Numbered from the stretch's first letter, positions 1-7,158 are shown. The stretch: DNA of 13,127 nt from Thermomicrobiales bacterium (GCA_025937615.1 JAICRA010000007.1:1-13127), one strand, 5' to 3'. The notes: generated by a model not told the origin, from the sequence alone. Numbers and translations are program-made.

Positions 1-1515
1 GTCCTCCGCTTTGGTGTCAACGCCGCGGACCTGGCCACGCTCGATCCGCACTTTGCCTCCGGCACGCAGGATCGCACTGTCGTCGACATGGTCTTCAACG
101 GCCTGGTCCGCTTCGTGCCGGGCAACAGCGCCGAGATCGAGCCGGACATCGCAGTGGCAATCCCTGAGCCGGAGATCGTCGATGGGAAGCAGGTCTGGAC
201 CTTCGAGCTGCGCGACGACGTGATGTGCCATCCCGGTCCCGACACCGAGGCTTACCCGCTCACCGCCGACGACGTCGTCTACTCCCTGCAGAAGTCCGCG
301 GACGTCGACCGGTCGGCCTATGCGGGTGACTACGCAGGGATGACCGTGGAGAAGGTTGACGACCACACGGTCACGATCACCATGGATACTCCCCTTTCCG
401 AAACTCTCTTTCTGCCGAAAATCGCCAACTACGCCGGTGGGTTCATCGTCTGTGCGCAGCCAGCGGAGGCCATGGGCGACGAAGCCTTCAAGACCCACCC
501 GGTCGGCACCGGGCCATTCATGTTCGAGAGCTACACCCCGCAGAACAGTGTCGTGCTGACCGCCAATGACGACTATTTCCGGGGCGCGCCAAAGCTGGGC
601 GGCGTCGAGGTGCGCTACATGGCGGATCCAAACACCCGCGAGCTCGGTCTGCAAGCGGGTGAGCTAGACGTCGCCGCGGGGATCAACGAGGCGCAGTGGG
701 TCGATCGCATCAATGCCGAGGGAAACCTGACCGCCGATATCTTCGGTGTCGCCGAAGCCGTCTGGGTCAACCTGAATGTCACCGCGGAGCCGCTCGACGA
801 TCCGCTGGTGCGTGAGGCGATCGCCCTGGCAATCAGCCGCGACGAGCATGCGGCGCTCCGCGGCGCTCCGGTATCCGAGCTGATCGCCTCTGTCGTGCCG
901 GCGCAGCTGATGCCCGGCGGGCTGACGGAGGAAGAAGCCGCCGCCGCAGAGGTGCTGCACGAGCAGAACATCGAGCGAGCGCGGGAATTGATGGCAGAGG
1001 CGGGCTACGCCGATGGGTTCAGCATCGATCTGATCACGTCGGAGATGACCGACTACAGCGCCAACTACGAAGTGCTGCAGGCGGAGCTAGCGGAGATCGG
1101 CATCACGATCAACCTCACAGTCGTCGACCATGCCACGATGCACGAGCAGATCCGCGAAGACGTCAACCCGATCGTGATCTACGTCGCTTACCGGCCGAAC
1201 GCCGACGTCTACCTGACCAACTTCTTCCACTCCGATTCGATCGTCGTCGAGGGAGCCTCGCCGATCACCAACTTCTCCCACTACTCCGGAGTCGACGATC
1301 TGATCGAGCAGGCACGCGCCGAGACCGATCCCGCGGCGCAAGAGGAGCTCTGGAAGCAGGCGAATATCCAGATCCAGGAGGACCTGGCCGCAATTCCGCT
1401 CTACATGCAGAATCGGGTTTACGCCCGGGCGCCTGGCGTCGACTACGGACACGAGCTGGTTTCCAGTCTCGCCCTCTATCCACAGATCACCGAGCTGACG
1501 ACGGTGGAACGCTAG
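1..1515 (+). CDS. ABC transporter substrate-binding protein, family 5 (peptide/nickel type), 5'-partial
   Basis: Extracytoplasmic solute receptor that would capture a peptide or similar small solute and deliver it to the permeases encoded downstream. The reading frame is open from base 1 (first residues LRFGVNAADLATLDPHF), so the start lies outside the window. The visible 504 residues are close to the usual mature length of the family, so probably only the signal peptide and a few residues are missing. Family hallmarks are the N-terminal 'TLDPHFASG...VFNGLV' segment, 'PLTADDVVYSLQ', 'HPVGTGPFMFESY', 'NDDYFRGAPKLGGVEVRY' and 'PLVREAIALAISRDE'. The first ATG in the frame is at 88, but it lies inside the conserved fold and is not the real start. 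The ligand cannot be read from sequence; dipeptides, oligopeptides, nickel or glycosides are all used by relatives. Frame and family are firm. Confidence 0.95.
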   Translation, partial: VLRFGVNAADLATLDPHFASGTQDRTVVDMVFNGLVRFVPGNSAEIEPDIAVAIPEPEIVDGKQVWTFELRDDVMCHPGPDTEAYPLTADDVVYSLQKSADVDRSAYAGDYAGMTVEKVDDHTVTITMDTPLSETLFLPKIANYAGGFIVCAQPAEAMGDEAFKTHPVGTGPFMFESYTPQNSVVLTANDDYFRGAPKLGGVEVRYMADPNTRELGLQAGELDVAAGINEAQWVDRINAEGNLTADIFGVAEAVWVNLNVTAEPLDDPLVREAIALAISRDEHAALRGAPVSELIASVVPAQLMPGGLTEEEAAAAEVLHEQNIERARELMAEAGYADGFSIDLITSEMTDYSANYEVLQAELAEIGITINLTVVDHATMHEQIREDVNPIVIYVAYRPNADVYLTNFFHSDSIVVEGASPITNFSHYSGVDDLIEQARAETDPAAQEELWKQANIQIQEDLAAIPLYMQNRVYARAPGVDYGHELVSSLALYPQITELTTVER

Positions 1516-1567
1516 CGCCGGAACTCGAGGGGCCCGTCGTTCGGCCGGAATGCACGAAGAGCGGTCA

Positions 1568-1599
1568 TTCCAGGGGCACGGCGCACCGTGCCCCTGGAC
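1568..1599 (+). promoter_or_regulatory. Strong intercistronic hairpin between binding protein and permease genes
   Basis: Bases 1569-1581 (TCCAGGGGCACGG) and 1586-1598 are perfect reverse complements, giving a 13-bp GC-rich stem with a four-base loop (CGCA). It lies about 55 bases after the binding-protein stop and 90 bases before the permease start. No T-run follows, so it is not a classical intrinsic terminator. In many ABC importer operons a stem-loop at this place stabilises the upstream message or partly reduces read-through, giving more binding protein than permease; that role here is inference. The segment 1607-1618 (CCCCTGGGAATG) is a near copy of the right arm and could pair with 1566-1576 instead, so two alternative structures are possible. 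Confidence 0.6.
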
Positions 1600-1687
1600 C
1601 AGCCGTCCCCTGGGAATGGCTCGAACGTGAAGGCACTGCAATCCGGGGACCGTATGCAGCCACAGTTGAGGCGCCTGGGATGATGCC

Positions 1688-2629
1688 ATGATCCGCCATA
1701 TCGGCCGGCGTCTCCTGCTGGCGATTCCGACGCTGCTGGCGGTGTTCACCATCATCTTCATCATTGTTCGCGTCGCGCCGGGAGATCCCGCCGTGGCGGC
1801 GCTGGGCGACTACGCATCCGCGGACGCGGTGGCAGCGCTACGGGAGCGGATGGGACTCAACGAGCCGCTCTGGAAGCAGTACCTGACGTTCCTTGGCGAT
1901 CTCTCCCGCGGCGATCTGGGACGCTCGCTGATCTCGCAGAAGCCGGTCAGCGAGCAGATCGCCTTCGTCCTGCCGTACACCCTGGAGCTGACCGCCGCCG
2001 CAATTCTGATAGGACTCGTGCTCGGTATTCCCACTGGCGTGGTGACCGCGATTCGCCGCAACACCGCCGTCGACTATGCCGGTCGGATGCTTTCGCTCCT
2101 TGGTCTCTCTTTTCCGTCGTTCTATCTCGGCATCTTGCTCATCTTCTTTTTCGCGGTAAAGCTGGGGCTCTTCCCGGCCGTCGGGTCGGCGCCATTTTCA
2201 GAGCCGGGCCGCAACCTGCACTATCTGGTGCTCCCCGCGCTGACGCTGGGACTGATCGAAACGGCATACATCGCTCGCATGACCCGCTCGGTCGTCTTGA
2301 CGATCCTGACCGATGATTACATCCGCACCGCTCGCGCCAAGGGTCTGGAAGAGTGGGTGGTGCTGGTGAAACATGTGCTGCGCGCCGCGCTCATTCCCAT
2401 CGTCTCGCTTGTCGGCATCTTCGCCATCAGCCTCATCGGCAGCTCGGTGCTGGTCGAGGAGGTCTTCGCGCGGCCGGGACTGGGCAAGCTCATGGTTGGT
2501 GCCACCAAGCAGAAGGACTACACCACCCTGCAATCGATCATGGTCGTCTATGCATTCATCATCGTGATCGTCAATCTCCTCGTCGACATCATCTACACCT
2601 ATGTCGACCCGCGGGTGAGGTTCGGCTGA
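1688..2629 (+). CDS. ABC transporter permease, DppB/OppB type
   Basis: Inner-membrane permease, 313 residues, the usual length for the DppB family. The N-terminus (MIRHIGRRLLLAIPTLLAVF) is the typical short cytoplasmic start plus first membrane helix. Further hydrophobic segments lie near residues 100-120, 135-160, 178-198, 236-256 and 284-305. The ATPase-docking EAA loop is clear at about 211-238 (YIRTARAKGLEEWVVLVKHV, then LRAALIPI). The GDLGRS motif at about 75-80, before the second helix, is also typical of this family. The ATG at 1688 is preceded by a modest GGGA at 1677-1680; ATGs at 1680 and 1683 are out of frame. The stop overlaps the next start, so the two permeases are translationally coupled. 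Substrate unknown. Confidence 0.95.
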   Translation: MIRHIGRRLLLAIPTLLAVFTIIFIIVRVAPGDPAVAALGDYASADAVAALRERMGLNEPLWKQYLTFLGDLSRGDLGRSLISQKPVSEQIAFVLPYTLELTAAAILIGLVLGIPTGVVTAIRRNTAVDYAGRMLSLLGLSFPSFYLGILLIFFFAVKLGLFPAVGSAPFSEPGRNLHYLVLPALTLGLIETAYIARMTRSVVLTILTDDYIRTARAKGLEEWVVLVKHVLRAALIPIVSLVGIFAISLIGSSVLVEEVFARPGLGKLMVGATKQKDYTTLQSIMVVYAFIIVIVNLLVDIIYTYVDPRVRFG

Positions 2630-3540
2630 TGGCGGATGCGGTCGCGAACCCGGGAGCTCCAGGACAGGTCACGCTCGCCTCACCGGAAGCGCCCAAACTC
2701 ATCTCCCAGCGCCAGCGCGCGCTGCGGACGTTCACCGGCAACCGCACGGCGGTCGTCGGGCTGGCCATGATCCTGATCATCGTATTCATCGCCATCGCCG
2801 CACCGCTCCTGGCGCCTTACGACCCCCTCGATCAGAGCGTGAGCAGCCGTCTCGATCCGCCGTCCCGCGAGCACCCGATGGGGCTGGACGACAAGGGGCG
2901 CGACATCCTCTCCCGCGTCATCTATGGAACGCGGATTGCCCTGACGGTCGGGTTCTTCTCCGTTCTGGTCGGGGGCGCTCTGGGAACGGCCATTGGCGTC
3001 GCGGCCGGCTACTTCGGCGGCAAGATCGACAGCGCGCTAATGCGCCTCACTGACGTGATGCTGGCGTTTCCCGACCTCATCACCGGGTTACTTGTCCTGG
3101 CCGTGCTCGGACCCGGTCTCTGGAAGATGATCTTCGCCATCGGTCTCACCATCGCGCCGCGGTTCGCCCGCATCGCCTACGGCCCGACGCTGGCGATCAA
3201 GGGCAAGGAGTTCGTCGAGGCGGCGCGCTCGATAGGCGTCCGGGACGCGAGATTGCTCCGAGTCCACATCCTCCCCAACGTCGGCGGCGATCTGCTTGTC
3301 TTTGGCAGTCTCTGGACGGCATCGGCCATTCGCCTGGAGGCCAGTCTGAGCTTCATCGGTCTCGGCGTGGCGCCACCGACGCCGACTTGGGGTCAGATGA
3401 TCCGCGAGGGCACCATCCACCTGACCACCGTGCCGATGTACTCGCTTGGTCCTGGACTCGCCTTGCTGCTGACGGTATTCGCCTTCAACCTCGTCGGCGA
3501 CGGCCTGCGCGACGTGCTCGACCCCAAAGCCAGGGCGTAG
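2629..3540 (+). CDS. ABC transporter permease, DppC/OppC type
   Basis: Second membrane subunit, 303 residues, pairing with the DppB-like permease to form the channel. The ATG at 2629 shares its A with the preceding TGA (TGATG overlap). An earlier in-frame ATG at 2353 lies inside the DppB gene and is rejected. A polar N-terminal tail of about 35 residues is followed by 'TGNRTAVVGLAMILIIVFIA', the N-terminal motif and first helix of OppC-type permeases. 'HPMGLDDKGRDILSRVIYGTR' (about 82-102) is the family's periplasmic signature. The EAA loop is at about 195-217 (FVEAARSIGVRDARLLRVHI, then LPN). Five to six membrane segments are evident. No DppD/DppF-like ATPase follows before 3866, so the ATP-hydrolysing subunits must be upstream of the window or elsewhere. 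Confidence 0.95.
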   Translation: MADAVANPGAPGQVTLASPEAPKLISQRQRALRTFTGNRTAVVGLAMILIIVFIAIAAPLLAPYDPLDQSVSSRLDPPSREHPMGLDDKGRDILSRVIYGTRIALTVGFFSVLVGGALGTAIGVAAGYFGGKIDSALMRLTDVMLAFPDLITGLLVLAVLGPGLWKMIFAIGLTIAPRFARIAYGPTLAIKGKEFVEAARSIGVRDARLLRVHILPNVGGDLLVFGSLWTASAIRLEASLSFIGLGVAPPTPTWGQMIREGTIHLTTVPMYSLGPGLALLLTVFAFNLVGDGLRDVLDPKARA

Positions 3541-3580
3541 CGCGGGCAGGACGCGGACAGCACCGCGATGCACGCCGGCC

Positions 3581-3596
3581 GGCCTGTAAAAAGGCC
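3581..3596. other. Small GC hairpin after the dppC-like stop
   Basis: GGCCT (3581-3585) and AGGCC (3592-3596) form a 5-bp stem with a six-base, A-rich loop, 40 bases after the permease stop. There is no T-run after the stem on either strand, so this is weak as a terminator; it may only mark the 3' end of the message. Confidence 0.3.
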
Positions 3597-3748
3597 TCGA
3601 GACCGCAGACTGTGCTCTGTTTCAGGCCGCCACTGACGCCAACACCGTCCTCGGCGAGGCACACTCCCCCGTAGCTTGGCCCCAGATTGGCATGAATCTC
3701 GGGGAGTTTAGTCGCGCTCGCGTTGACAGGTGTAGGATTGAACCAACC

Positions 3749-3797
3749 GGCTATCGGTGACTGGCTATCAGCTATTAGCTGTTGGCTCGGGCTGTCT
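3749..3797. repeat. Degenerate heptamer repeat tract (left)
   Basis: Seven contiguous 7-base units can be read: GGCTATC, GGTGACT, GGCTATC, AGCTATT, AGCTGTT, GGCTCGG, GCTGTCT. Similar heptamer arrays (short tandemly repeated repetitive sequences) occur between genes in cyanobacteria and some other bacteria. Bases 3768-3786 match bases 7365-7383 in inverted orientation at 17 of 19 positions, linking this tract to the one at 7290-7390. Confidence 0.55.
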
Positions 3798-3813
3798 TAG
3801 AACGCACCACTCC

Positions 3814-3843
3814 CCGTCTGGCCGTCTGGCCGTCTGGCCGTCT
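3814..3843. repeat. Tandem octamer CCGTCTGG x3.75
   Basis: Three perfect copies of CCGTCTGG (3814-3821, 3822-3829, 3830-3837) and a partial fourth (CCGTCT, 3838-3843). The array ends nine bases before the AAAGGA ribosome binding site of the persulfide dioxygenase gene, so it lies in the probable 5' leader. Because the unit is eight bases, copy-number change would shift any reading frame through it. The reading from the upstream in-frame start at 3782 crosses it, which is one reason to reject that start. Confidence 0.85.
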
Positions 3844-3852
3844 CCGACCGCT

Positions 3853-3858
3853 AAAGGA
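3853..3858 (+). promoter_or_regulatory. Ribosome binding site for persulfide dioxygenase-rhodanese gene
   Basis: AAAGGA seven bases before the ATG at 3866. It decides the start: the in-frame start at 3782 would add 28 residues translated from the octamer repeat, with no good ribosome binding site and no family similarity. Confidence 0.75.
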
Positions 3859-3865
3859 CCCAGCC

Positions 3866-4987
3866 ATGTACTTCAAGCAGTTTCTCGACGAACGGTGTGG
3901 CTGCGCGTCCTATCTGGTTGCCTCCCGCCAGAGTCATGAGGCCGCGATCATCGATCCCTCGATTGCCATCGAGGAGTACGAGACACTCCTGGCGCAACGC
4001 GGCTTCTGCCTCCGCTACGTGATCGACACCCACATCCACGCCGACCATGTGTCAGGCGCGCGCCGTCTCATTGCCAGGCAAGGGGGAGATCTCTGTCTCC
4101 ATGAAGCGGCGCAGGTAGCCTACCCGTTCCGACCACTTCAGGACAGTGAGGAGCTGGCACTCGGACAATTGCGATTGCGCGTGCTGCACACCCCCGGCCA
4201 CCGACCCGAGCTCATCTCGATCCTGGTCGTCAATCCGGAGCGCAGCCCGGAACCATCCATGGTGCTCACCGGTGACTCGCTGCTGGTCGGGGACGTGGGG
4301 CGACCCGATTTTGGCGGAGGAGATGCAGCCGCCCAATACGAGAGTCTGACCAGACTGCTCCGCCTCCCCGATTGGGTGGCGGTCTTCCCGGGGCACTTCG
4401 AGGGACCGTGTGGCAAGGGAATGTGCGGCCGGCCGAGCACGACGATCGGCTTCGAGCGCCTTTTCAACCCCCTGGCGCGCCTCGAGCGGGGGCCGTTCGT
4501 CGACCATCTGAGCGAGGCCGTCCCGGCCCGTCCGCTCAACATCACGGCGATCGAGGCCACTAATCGCGGTCTCGTCGACCGCCCGTGGGCGATGCTTGCG
4601 ACCAGCCCAGCAGTAGACGAGGTCAGCCTGGAAGAGGTGGAATCCCGCGATCCTAGCACGGTCGTGCTCGATGTGCGCGAGCCGGTCGAGTACGCAGCAG
4701 GACACGTGCCGGGCGCCGTCAATCTCCCCCAAGCCGACCTCGCCGACCGCCTGGACGAGCTACCGCGAGATCGTCCCTTGCTGCTGATCTGCCAGGGCGG
4801 ATATCGCTCACAGCGTGCCGCCCAGTTCCTCATTCAGATGGGCTTCGCACAGGTCGCCAGCGTTGCGGGCGGAACGGCCGCCTGGGCTGAAGCAGGAAAG
4901 CCGCTCGGCCGAGGCGAGGTCGGCGATCAGGCCGTGCGCGTCGTCGAGACTGAGTGGGCCCACGCGGGCGGCAGCAGAGCGACCTAA
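3866..4987 (+). CDS. Persulfide dioxygenase-like MBL-fold / rhodanese fusion protein
   Basis: Likely cytoplasmic sulfur enzyme of 373 residues. The N-terminal metallo-beta-lactamase domain (about 1-235) resembles ETHE1-type persulfide dioxygenases, which use mononuclear iron to oxidise glutathione persulfide to sulfite. Visible ligands are the THIHADH motif (His56, His58, Asp60, His61), His112 in HTPGH, Asp137 in TGDSLLVGDVGRPDF, and His177 in FPGH. The 'GDVGRPDF' string is typical of this subgroup. The C-terminal rhodanese domain (about 250-350) has 'LDVREPVEYAAGHVPGAVNLP' features and the loop CQGGYRS with catalytic Cys309, so it can carry persulfide sulfur. Fusions of these two domains are known in other bacteria (PRF-type proteins; CstB has a further rhodanese). 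It stands alone on the plus strand and converges on the ThDP-enzyme gene. No sulfide quinone reductase or persulfide-sensing regulator is nearby. Confidence 0.9.
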   Translation: MYFKQFLDERCGCASYLVASRQSHEAAIIDPSIAIEEYETLLAQRGFCLRYVIDTHIHADHVSGARRLIARQGGDLCLHEAAQVAYPFRPLQDSEELALGQLRLRVLHTPGHRPELISILVVNPERSPEPSMVLTGDSLLVGDVGRPDFGGGDAAAQYESLTRLLRLPDWVAVFPGHFEGPCGKGMCGRPSTTIGFERLFNPLARLERGPFVDHLSEAVPARPLNITAIEATNRGLVDRPWAMLATSPAVDEVSLEEVESRDPSTVVLDVREPVEYAAGHVPGAVNLPQADLADRLDELPRDRPLLLICQGGYRSQRAAQFLIQMGFAQVASVAGGTAAWAEAGKPLGRGEVGDQAVRVVETEWAHAGGSRAT

Positions 4988-5005
4988 GACCTGATCGTCG
5001 CGCAG

Positions 5006-5069
5006 GCTGCTGGAGTTCCGTCAAAAGGTCGAGAAGGTAATCTCCTGCGCGGTGATGAACTCCAACAGC
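5006..5069 (-). other. Inverted repeat at the convergent gene ends
   Basis: GCTGCTGGAGTTC (5006-5018) and GAACTCCAACAGC (5057-5069) are inverted copies with one mismatch and a 38-base loop. In minus-strand RNA the mismatch becomes a G-U pair, giving a continuous 13-bp stem that straddles the stop codon of the ThDP-enzyme gene. It may protect or end that message; no T-run is present, so it is not called a terminator. Confidence 0.35.
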
Positions 5070-6661
5070 GCGGGAGTCCCCTCCTGGGTCTGGCGAATAG
5101 CGCGCTCGATGGCGGGAACGATCTGTCCCGGCTCCGTTACGCGCTCACCGTACCCACCTAGAGCCCGGGCGAACGCGGCGTAATCGCCGCTGATGTCGGT
5201 GGAGCGGTACTTGGCGGTCGCCTGCCGCATAATCGGCAACTCGATCGCCATCGAGAAGTTGTTCAGCAAGACCGACAGGATCGGCAGCCGCTCACGGACC
5301 GCGGTTTCGAAATCCATGCCGGTGAAGCCGATCGCGGCGTCCCCCCAGACGTTGATACAGAGCTTGTCGGGCTTAGCCAGCTTGGCGCCCATGGCCAGAC
5401 CGAGCCCGTAGCCGAGCTGCGTGGTCTTGCCCCAGCCGAGGTAGGACAGCGGTTCCTGGCTGACCCAGAAGGGCGAGAGCTGGTCGCGCGGGGAGCCCGC
5501 GTCGTGGGTGATGATCGTGTTGGCAACGTCGACCGTGGCGAGCAGGTCCTGAATCACGCGGTAAGGGGAAAGCGGGACCTCGTCAGAGCTCAGTTTGGAC
5601 CGCCAAGCCTCAAGCCAGGGCGCTCTCACCGCGGCAATCTCGCCGGCCACGGCGTCGAAGCGACCTCGGGCGGAGTCACTGAGCCGTTCCTTGACCGCAC
5701 AGAGCAGCGCGTCCAGCGTCAGGGCAGCATCTCCGGCCAGCGCGTAATCGACCGGCACCGTGTGATTGATGTCGGCCGGGTCGAGCGTCGCGTGGATGAT
5801 GGTCTTACCAGGAGGCATGGCTACGCCGTAGGTGGTCGCCGCAAAACTACAGCCAATTCCGAAGATGACGTCGGCGTTGGCGAGGAAGTGGTGAACCGGC
5901 ATCGGAATTGCCCGGCCCCCCGAGCCAAGAGCGAGCGGATGATTCTCCGGGAAGGCACTCTTCCCTTGCAGGCTGGTCGTGACGGGCGCCTCGAGCAGCT
6001 CGGCTAGCGCCCGCAGTTGCGGCCAGGCCCGGGCGTAGTGGACTCCCTGCCCGGCGTAGATAACCGGCCTCCTGGCCTCCACCAGCACCCGCGCGACCTC
6101 CTCGATCCGTTCGGGGTCAGGCCCCCAACGCACGCGCGGCGCCCGTTCGTAATCGAGTGGAGCCGGCAGCTCTTCATCGAAGACGTCTTTCGGGATCTCG
6201 ACGAGGACCGGGCGCGGGCGACCGTTCTTGACCCGCGTGAACGCCCGCCGCAGCGCGTCCGGCACTGCCCCGGCAACGGTTACCTGCTCGGCGGACTTAG
6301 TGATGTGTTGAAAGTTGAGGTAGGCGCTGAAGTTGGGGGGCACCGCGGCCATCGTCCGCGGATAGCCTCCCGGCAGCACGACGATCGGCACGGATTCACC
6401 GTAGGCCTGGGCGACACCGCCGAAAGCGTTCTCCGTCCCGGGGCCGAACTGCATGGTGAAGACCCCGATGCGTTCCCCCGACGTGACGCGGCTGACCGCG
6501 TCGGCCATGTGCAGCCCAGTCCGCTCCTGGCGGACGATGATGGTCCGAATATCGGCCGCGGCCGCGGCTTCGATAATCGGATTCACCGGGTACCCGATCA
6601 GATAGTCGACCCCCTCCCGCTTGAGGATCTCTGCCACCGCCGCGGCGACCATCACCATCAT
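5021..6661 (-). CDS. Thiamine-diphosphate-dependent enzyme, acetolactate synthase-like
   Basis: A 546-residue member of the decarboxylase/carboligase superfamily (acetolactate synthase large subunit, benzoylformate decarboxylase and relatives). The pyrimidine-binding domain is about 1-175, with the probable catalytic glutamate Glu46 in 'VRQERTGLHMADA' and the downstream 'MQFGPGTENAFGGVAQAY'. A central domain spans about 190-325. The pyrophosphate domain is about 360-530, with the metal/diphosphate motif starting GDA at 440-442 and ending with Asn-Asn at 467-468. Length and domain order are normal. The start has a very good GGAGGAG five bases upstream; a second ATG follows immediately. A cupin gene lies 74 bases upstream on the same strand, so the two are probably one operon. 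The N-terminus lacks the usual Gly-Val-Phe-Gly-hydrophobic-Pro-Gly string (here IGYPVNPI), so true acetolactate synthase is doubtful. The substrate is unknown. Confidence 0.9.
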   Translation of the reverse strand: MMVMVAAAVAEILKREGVDYLIGYPVNPIIEAAAAADIRTIIVRQERTGLHMADAVSRVTSGERIGVFTMQFGPGTENAFGGVAQAYGESVPIVVLPGGYPRTMAAVPPNFSAYLNFQHITKSAEQVTVAGAVPDALRRAFTRVKNGRPRPVLVEIPKDVFDEELPAPLDYERAPRVRWGPDPERIEEVARVLVEARRPVIYAGQGVHYARAWPQLRALAELLEAPVTTSLQGKSAFPENHPLALGSGGRAIPMPVHHFLANADVIFGIGCSFAATTYGVAMPPGKTIIHATLDPADINHTVPVDYALAGDAALTLDALLCAVKERLSDSARGRFDAVAGEIAAVRAPWLEAWRSKLSSDEVPLSPYRVIQDLLATVDVANTIITHDAGSPRDQLSPFWVSQEPLSYLGWGKTTQLGYGLGLAMGAKLAKPDKLCINVWGDAAIGFTGMDFETAVRERLPILSVLLNNFSMAIELPIMRQATAKYRSTDISGDYAAFARALGGYGERVTEPGQIVPAIERAIRQTQEGTPALLEFITAQEITFSTF

Positions 6662-6666
6662 CGTTA

Positions 6667-6673
6667 CTCCTCC
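6667..6673 (-). promoter_or_regulatory. Strong ribosome binding site for the ThDP-enzyme gene
   Basis: On the minus strand this reads GGAGGAG, five bases before the ATG at 6661 and eight before the second ATG at 6658. It is a near-perfect Shine-Dalgarno sequence and fixes the start to within one codon. Confidence 0.8.
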
Positions 6674-6735
6674 GCGATCCTGCTGCTCTTGATACTCGCA
6701 CTGGCCGAGTCGGCGCGACCTGATAGTGCGACAGG

Positions 6736-7158
6736 CTAGCTCTTTCCCTCGCGATTCGGAGTTCCCAGGACGTGACTGTTGAACGGCTGCATCACGTTGT
6801 CGAAGATCTGCGTGAACATCGCGGCGGAGAAGAAACCGACAGCCCGAAGTGTCTCCGTGCTGGTATTGACCAGGTCGTGCCTCACGTTGGTCGGTAGCAC
6901 GAAGACGCTGCCCGGTCGGACTGGGAAGACGCCGTCGTCACGATGCAGCTCGCCGGTCCCGGAGACGATGGTATTGGGTCTCCTCGGTCTGATCGGTGTG
7001 CCAGCCGAGTCGCGAGCCCGGCTCGATCTCGAAGGCGATCGTCGTCGACTGGTCCGCACCATGTCCTCCCTAGGAGACGAAGACGCCTTACCAACGAACT
7101 GAATCGTCGCCATCCCCGTGGATCTGCGCGGCAGGTCAAACGTCGCGACCGGGTCCAT
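6736..7158 (-). pseudogene. Small cupin-domain protein gene with two compensating frameshifts
   Basis: Single-domain cupin, about 140 residues once corrected. The start at 7158 (MDPVATFDLP) has AAAGGGA upstream; an in-frame start at 7233 lacks cupin-like sequence. As written the frame stays open, but from 7063 to 6971 it encodes an Arg/Ser-rich stretch. Another frame there reads HGADQSTTIAFEIEPG, then SRLGWHTDQTEETQY, which supplies cupin motif 1 (G-x5-H-x-D-x3-E-x6-G once rejoined to IVSGTG). Both breaks are one-C changes on the minus strand: a C missing at about 7063 (GACAT for expected GACCAT) and a C gained at 6970-6971 (TACCATC for expected TACATC). Motif 2 is intact in the written frame (GSVFVLPTNVRHDLVN). 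In motif 1 an Asp replaces the usual second His. It is probably co-transcribed with the ThDP enzyme. Either sequencing indels or a decayed gene could explain this. Confidence 0.75.

Larger units (their letters stand above)
3541..3865. other. Intergenic region between permease and persulfide dioxygenase genes
   Basis: A 325-base stretch with no convincing gene. It holds a small hairpin after the permease stop, a heptamer-repeat tract (3749-3797), a tandem octamer (3814-3843) and the ribosome binding site of the next gene. Short open frames here have no recognisable protein signature. A TTGACA at 3723-3728 resembles a -35 box, but I found no acceptable -10 element at 16-18 bases, so no promoter is called. 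Confidence 0.6.

Noticed and set aside
1087..1764. 225-codon minus-strand open frame
   Set aside because: Antisense to the binding-protein gene and the hairpin gap; composition typical of a GC-rich shadow.
2353..2628. N-terminal extension of the DppC-like permease
   Set aside because: Lies in another frame of the DppB-like gene; the TGATG overlap at 2627-2631 gives the expected start.
3723..3751. Possible sigma-70 promoter (TTGACA at 3723-3728)
   Set aside because: No acceptable -10 hexamer at 16-18 bases; TAGGAT at 3733 is only four bases away.
3749..3843. CRISPR-like array
   Set aside because: Units are 7-8 bases with no unique spacers; this is simple tandem repeat sequence.
3782..3865. 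Upstream in-frame start for the persulfide dioxygenase-rhodanese gene
   Set aside because: It translates the octamer repeat, has no good ribosome binding site, and the ATG at 3866 has AAAGGA and the family-typical N-terminus.
5504..6739. Long plus-strand open frames opposite the ThDP-enzyme gene
   Set aside because: Antisense shadows of a GC-rich gene; no recognisable domain and the minus-strand protein is clear.
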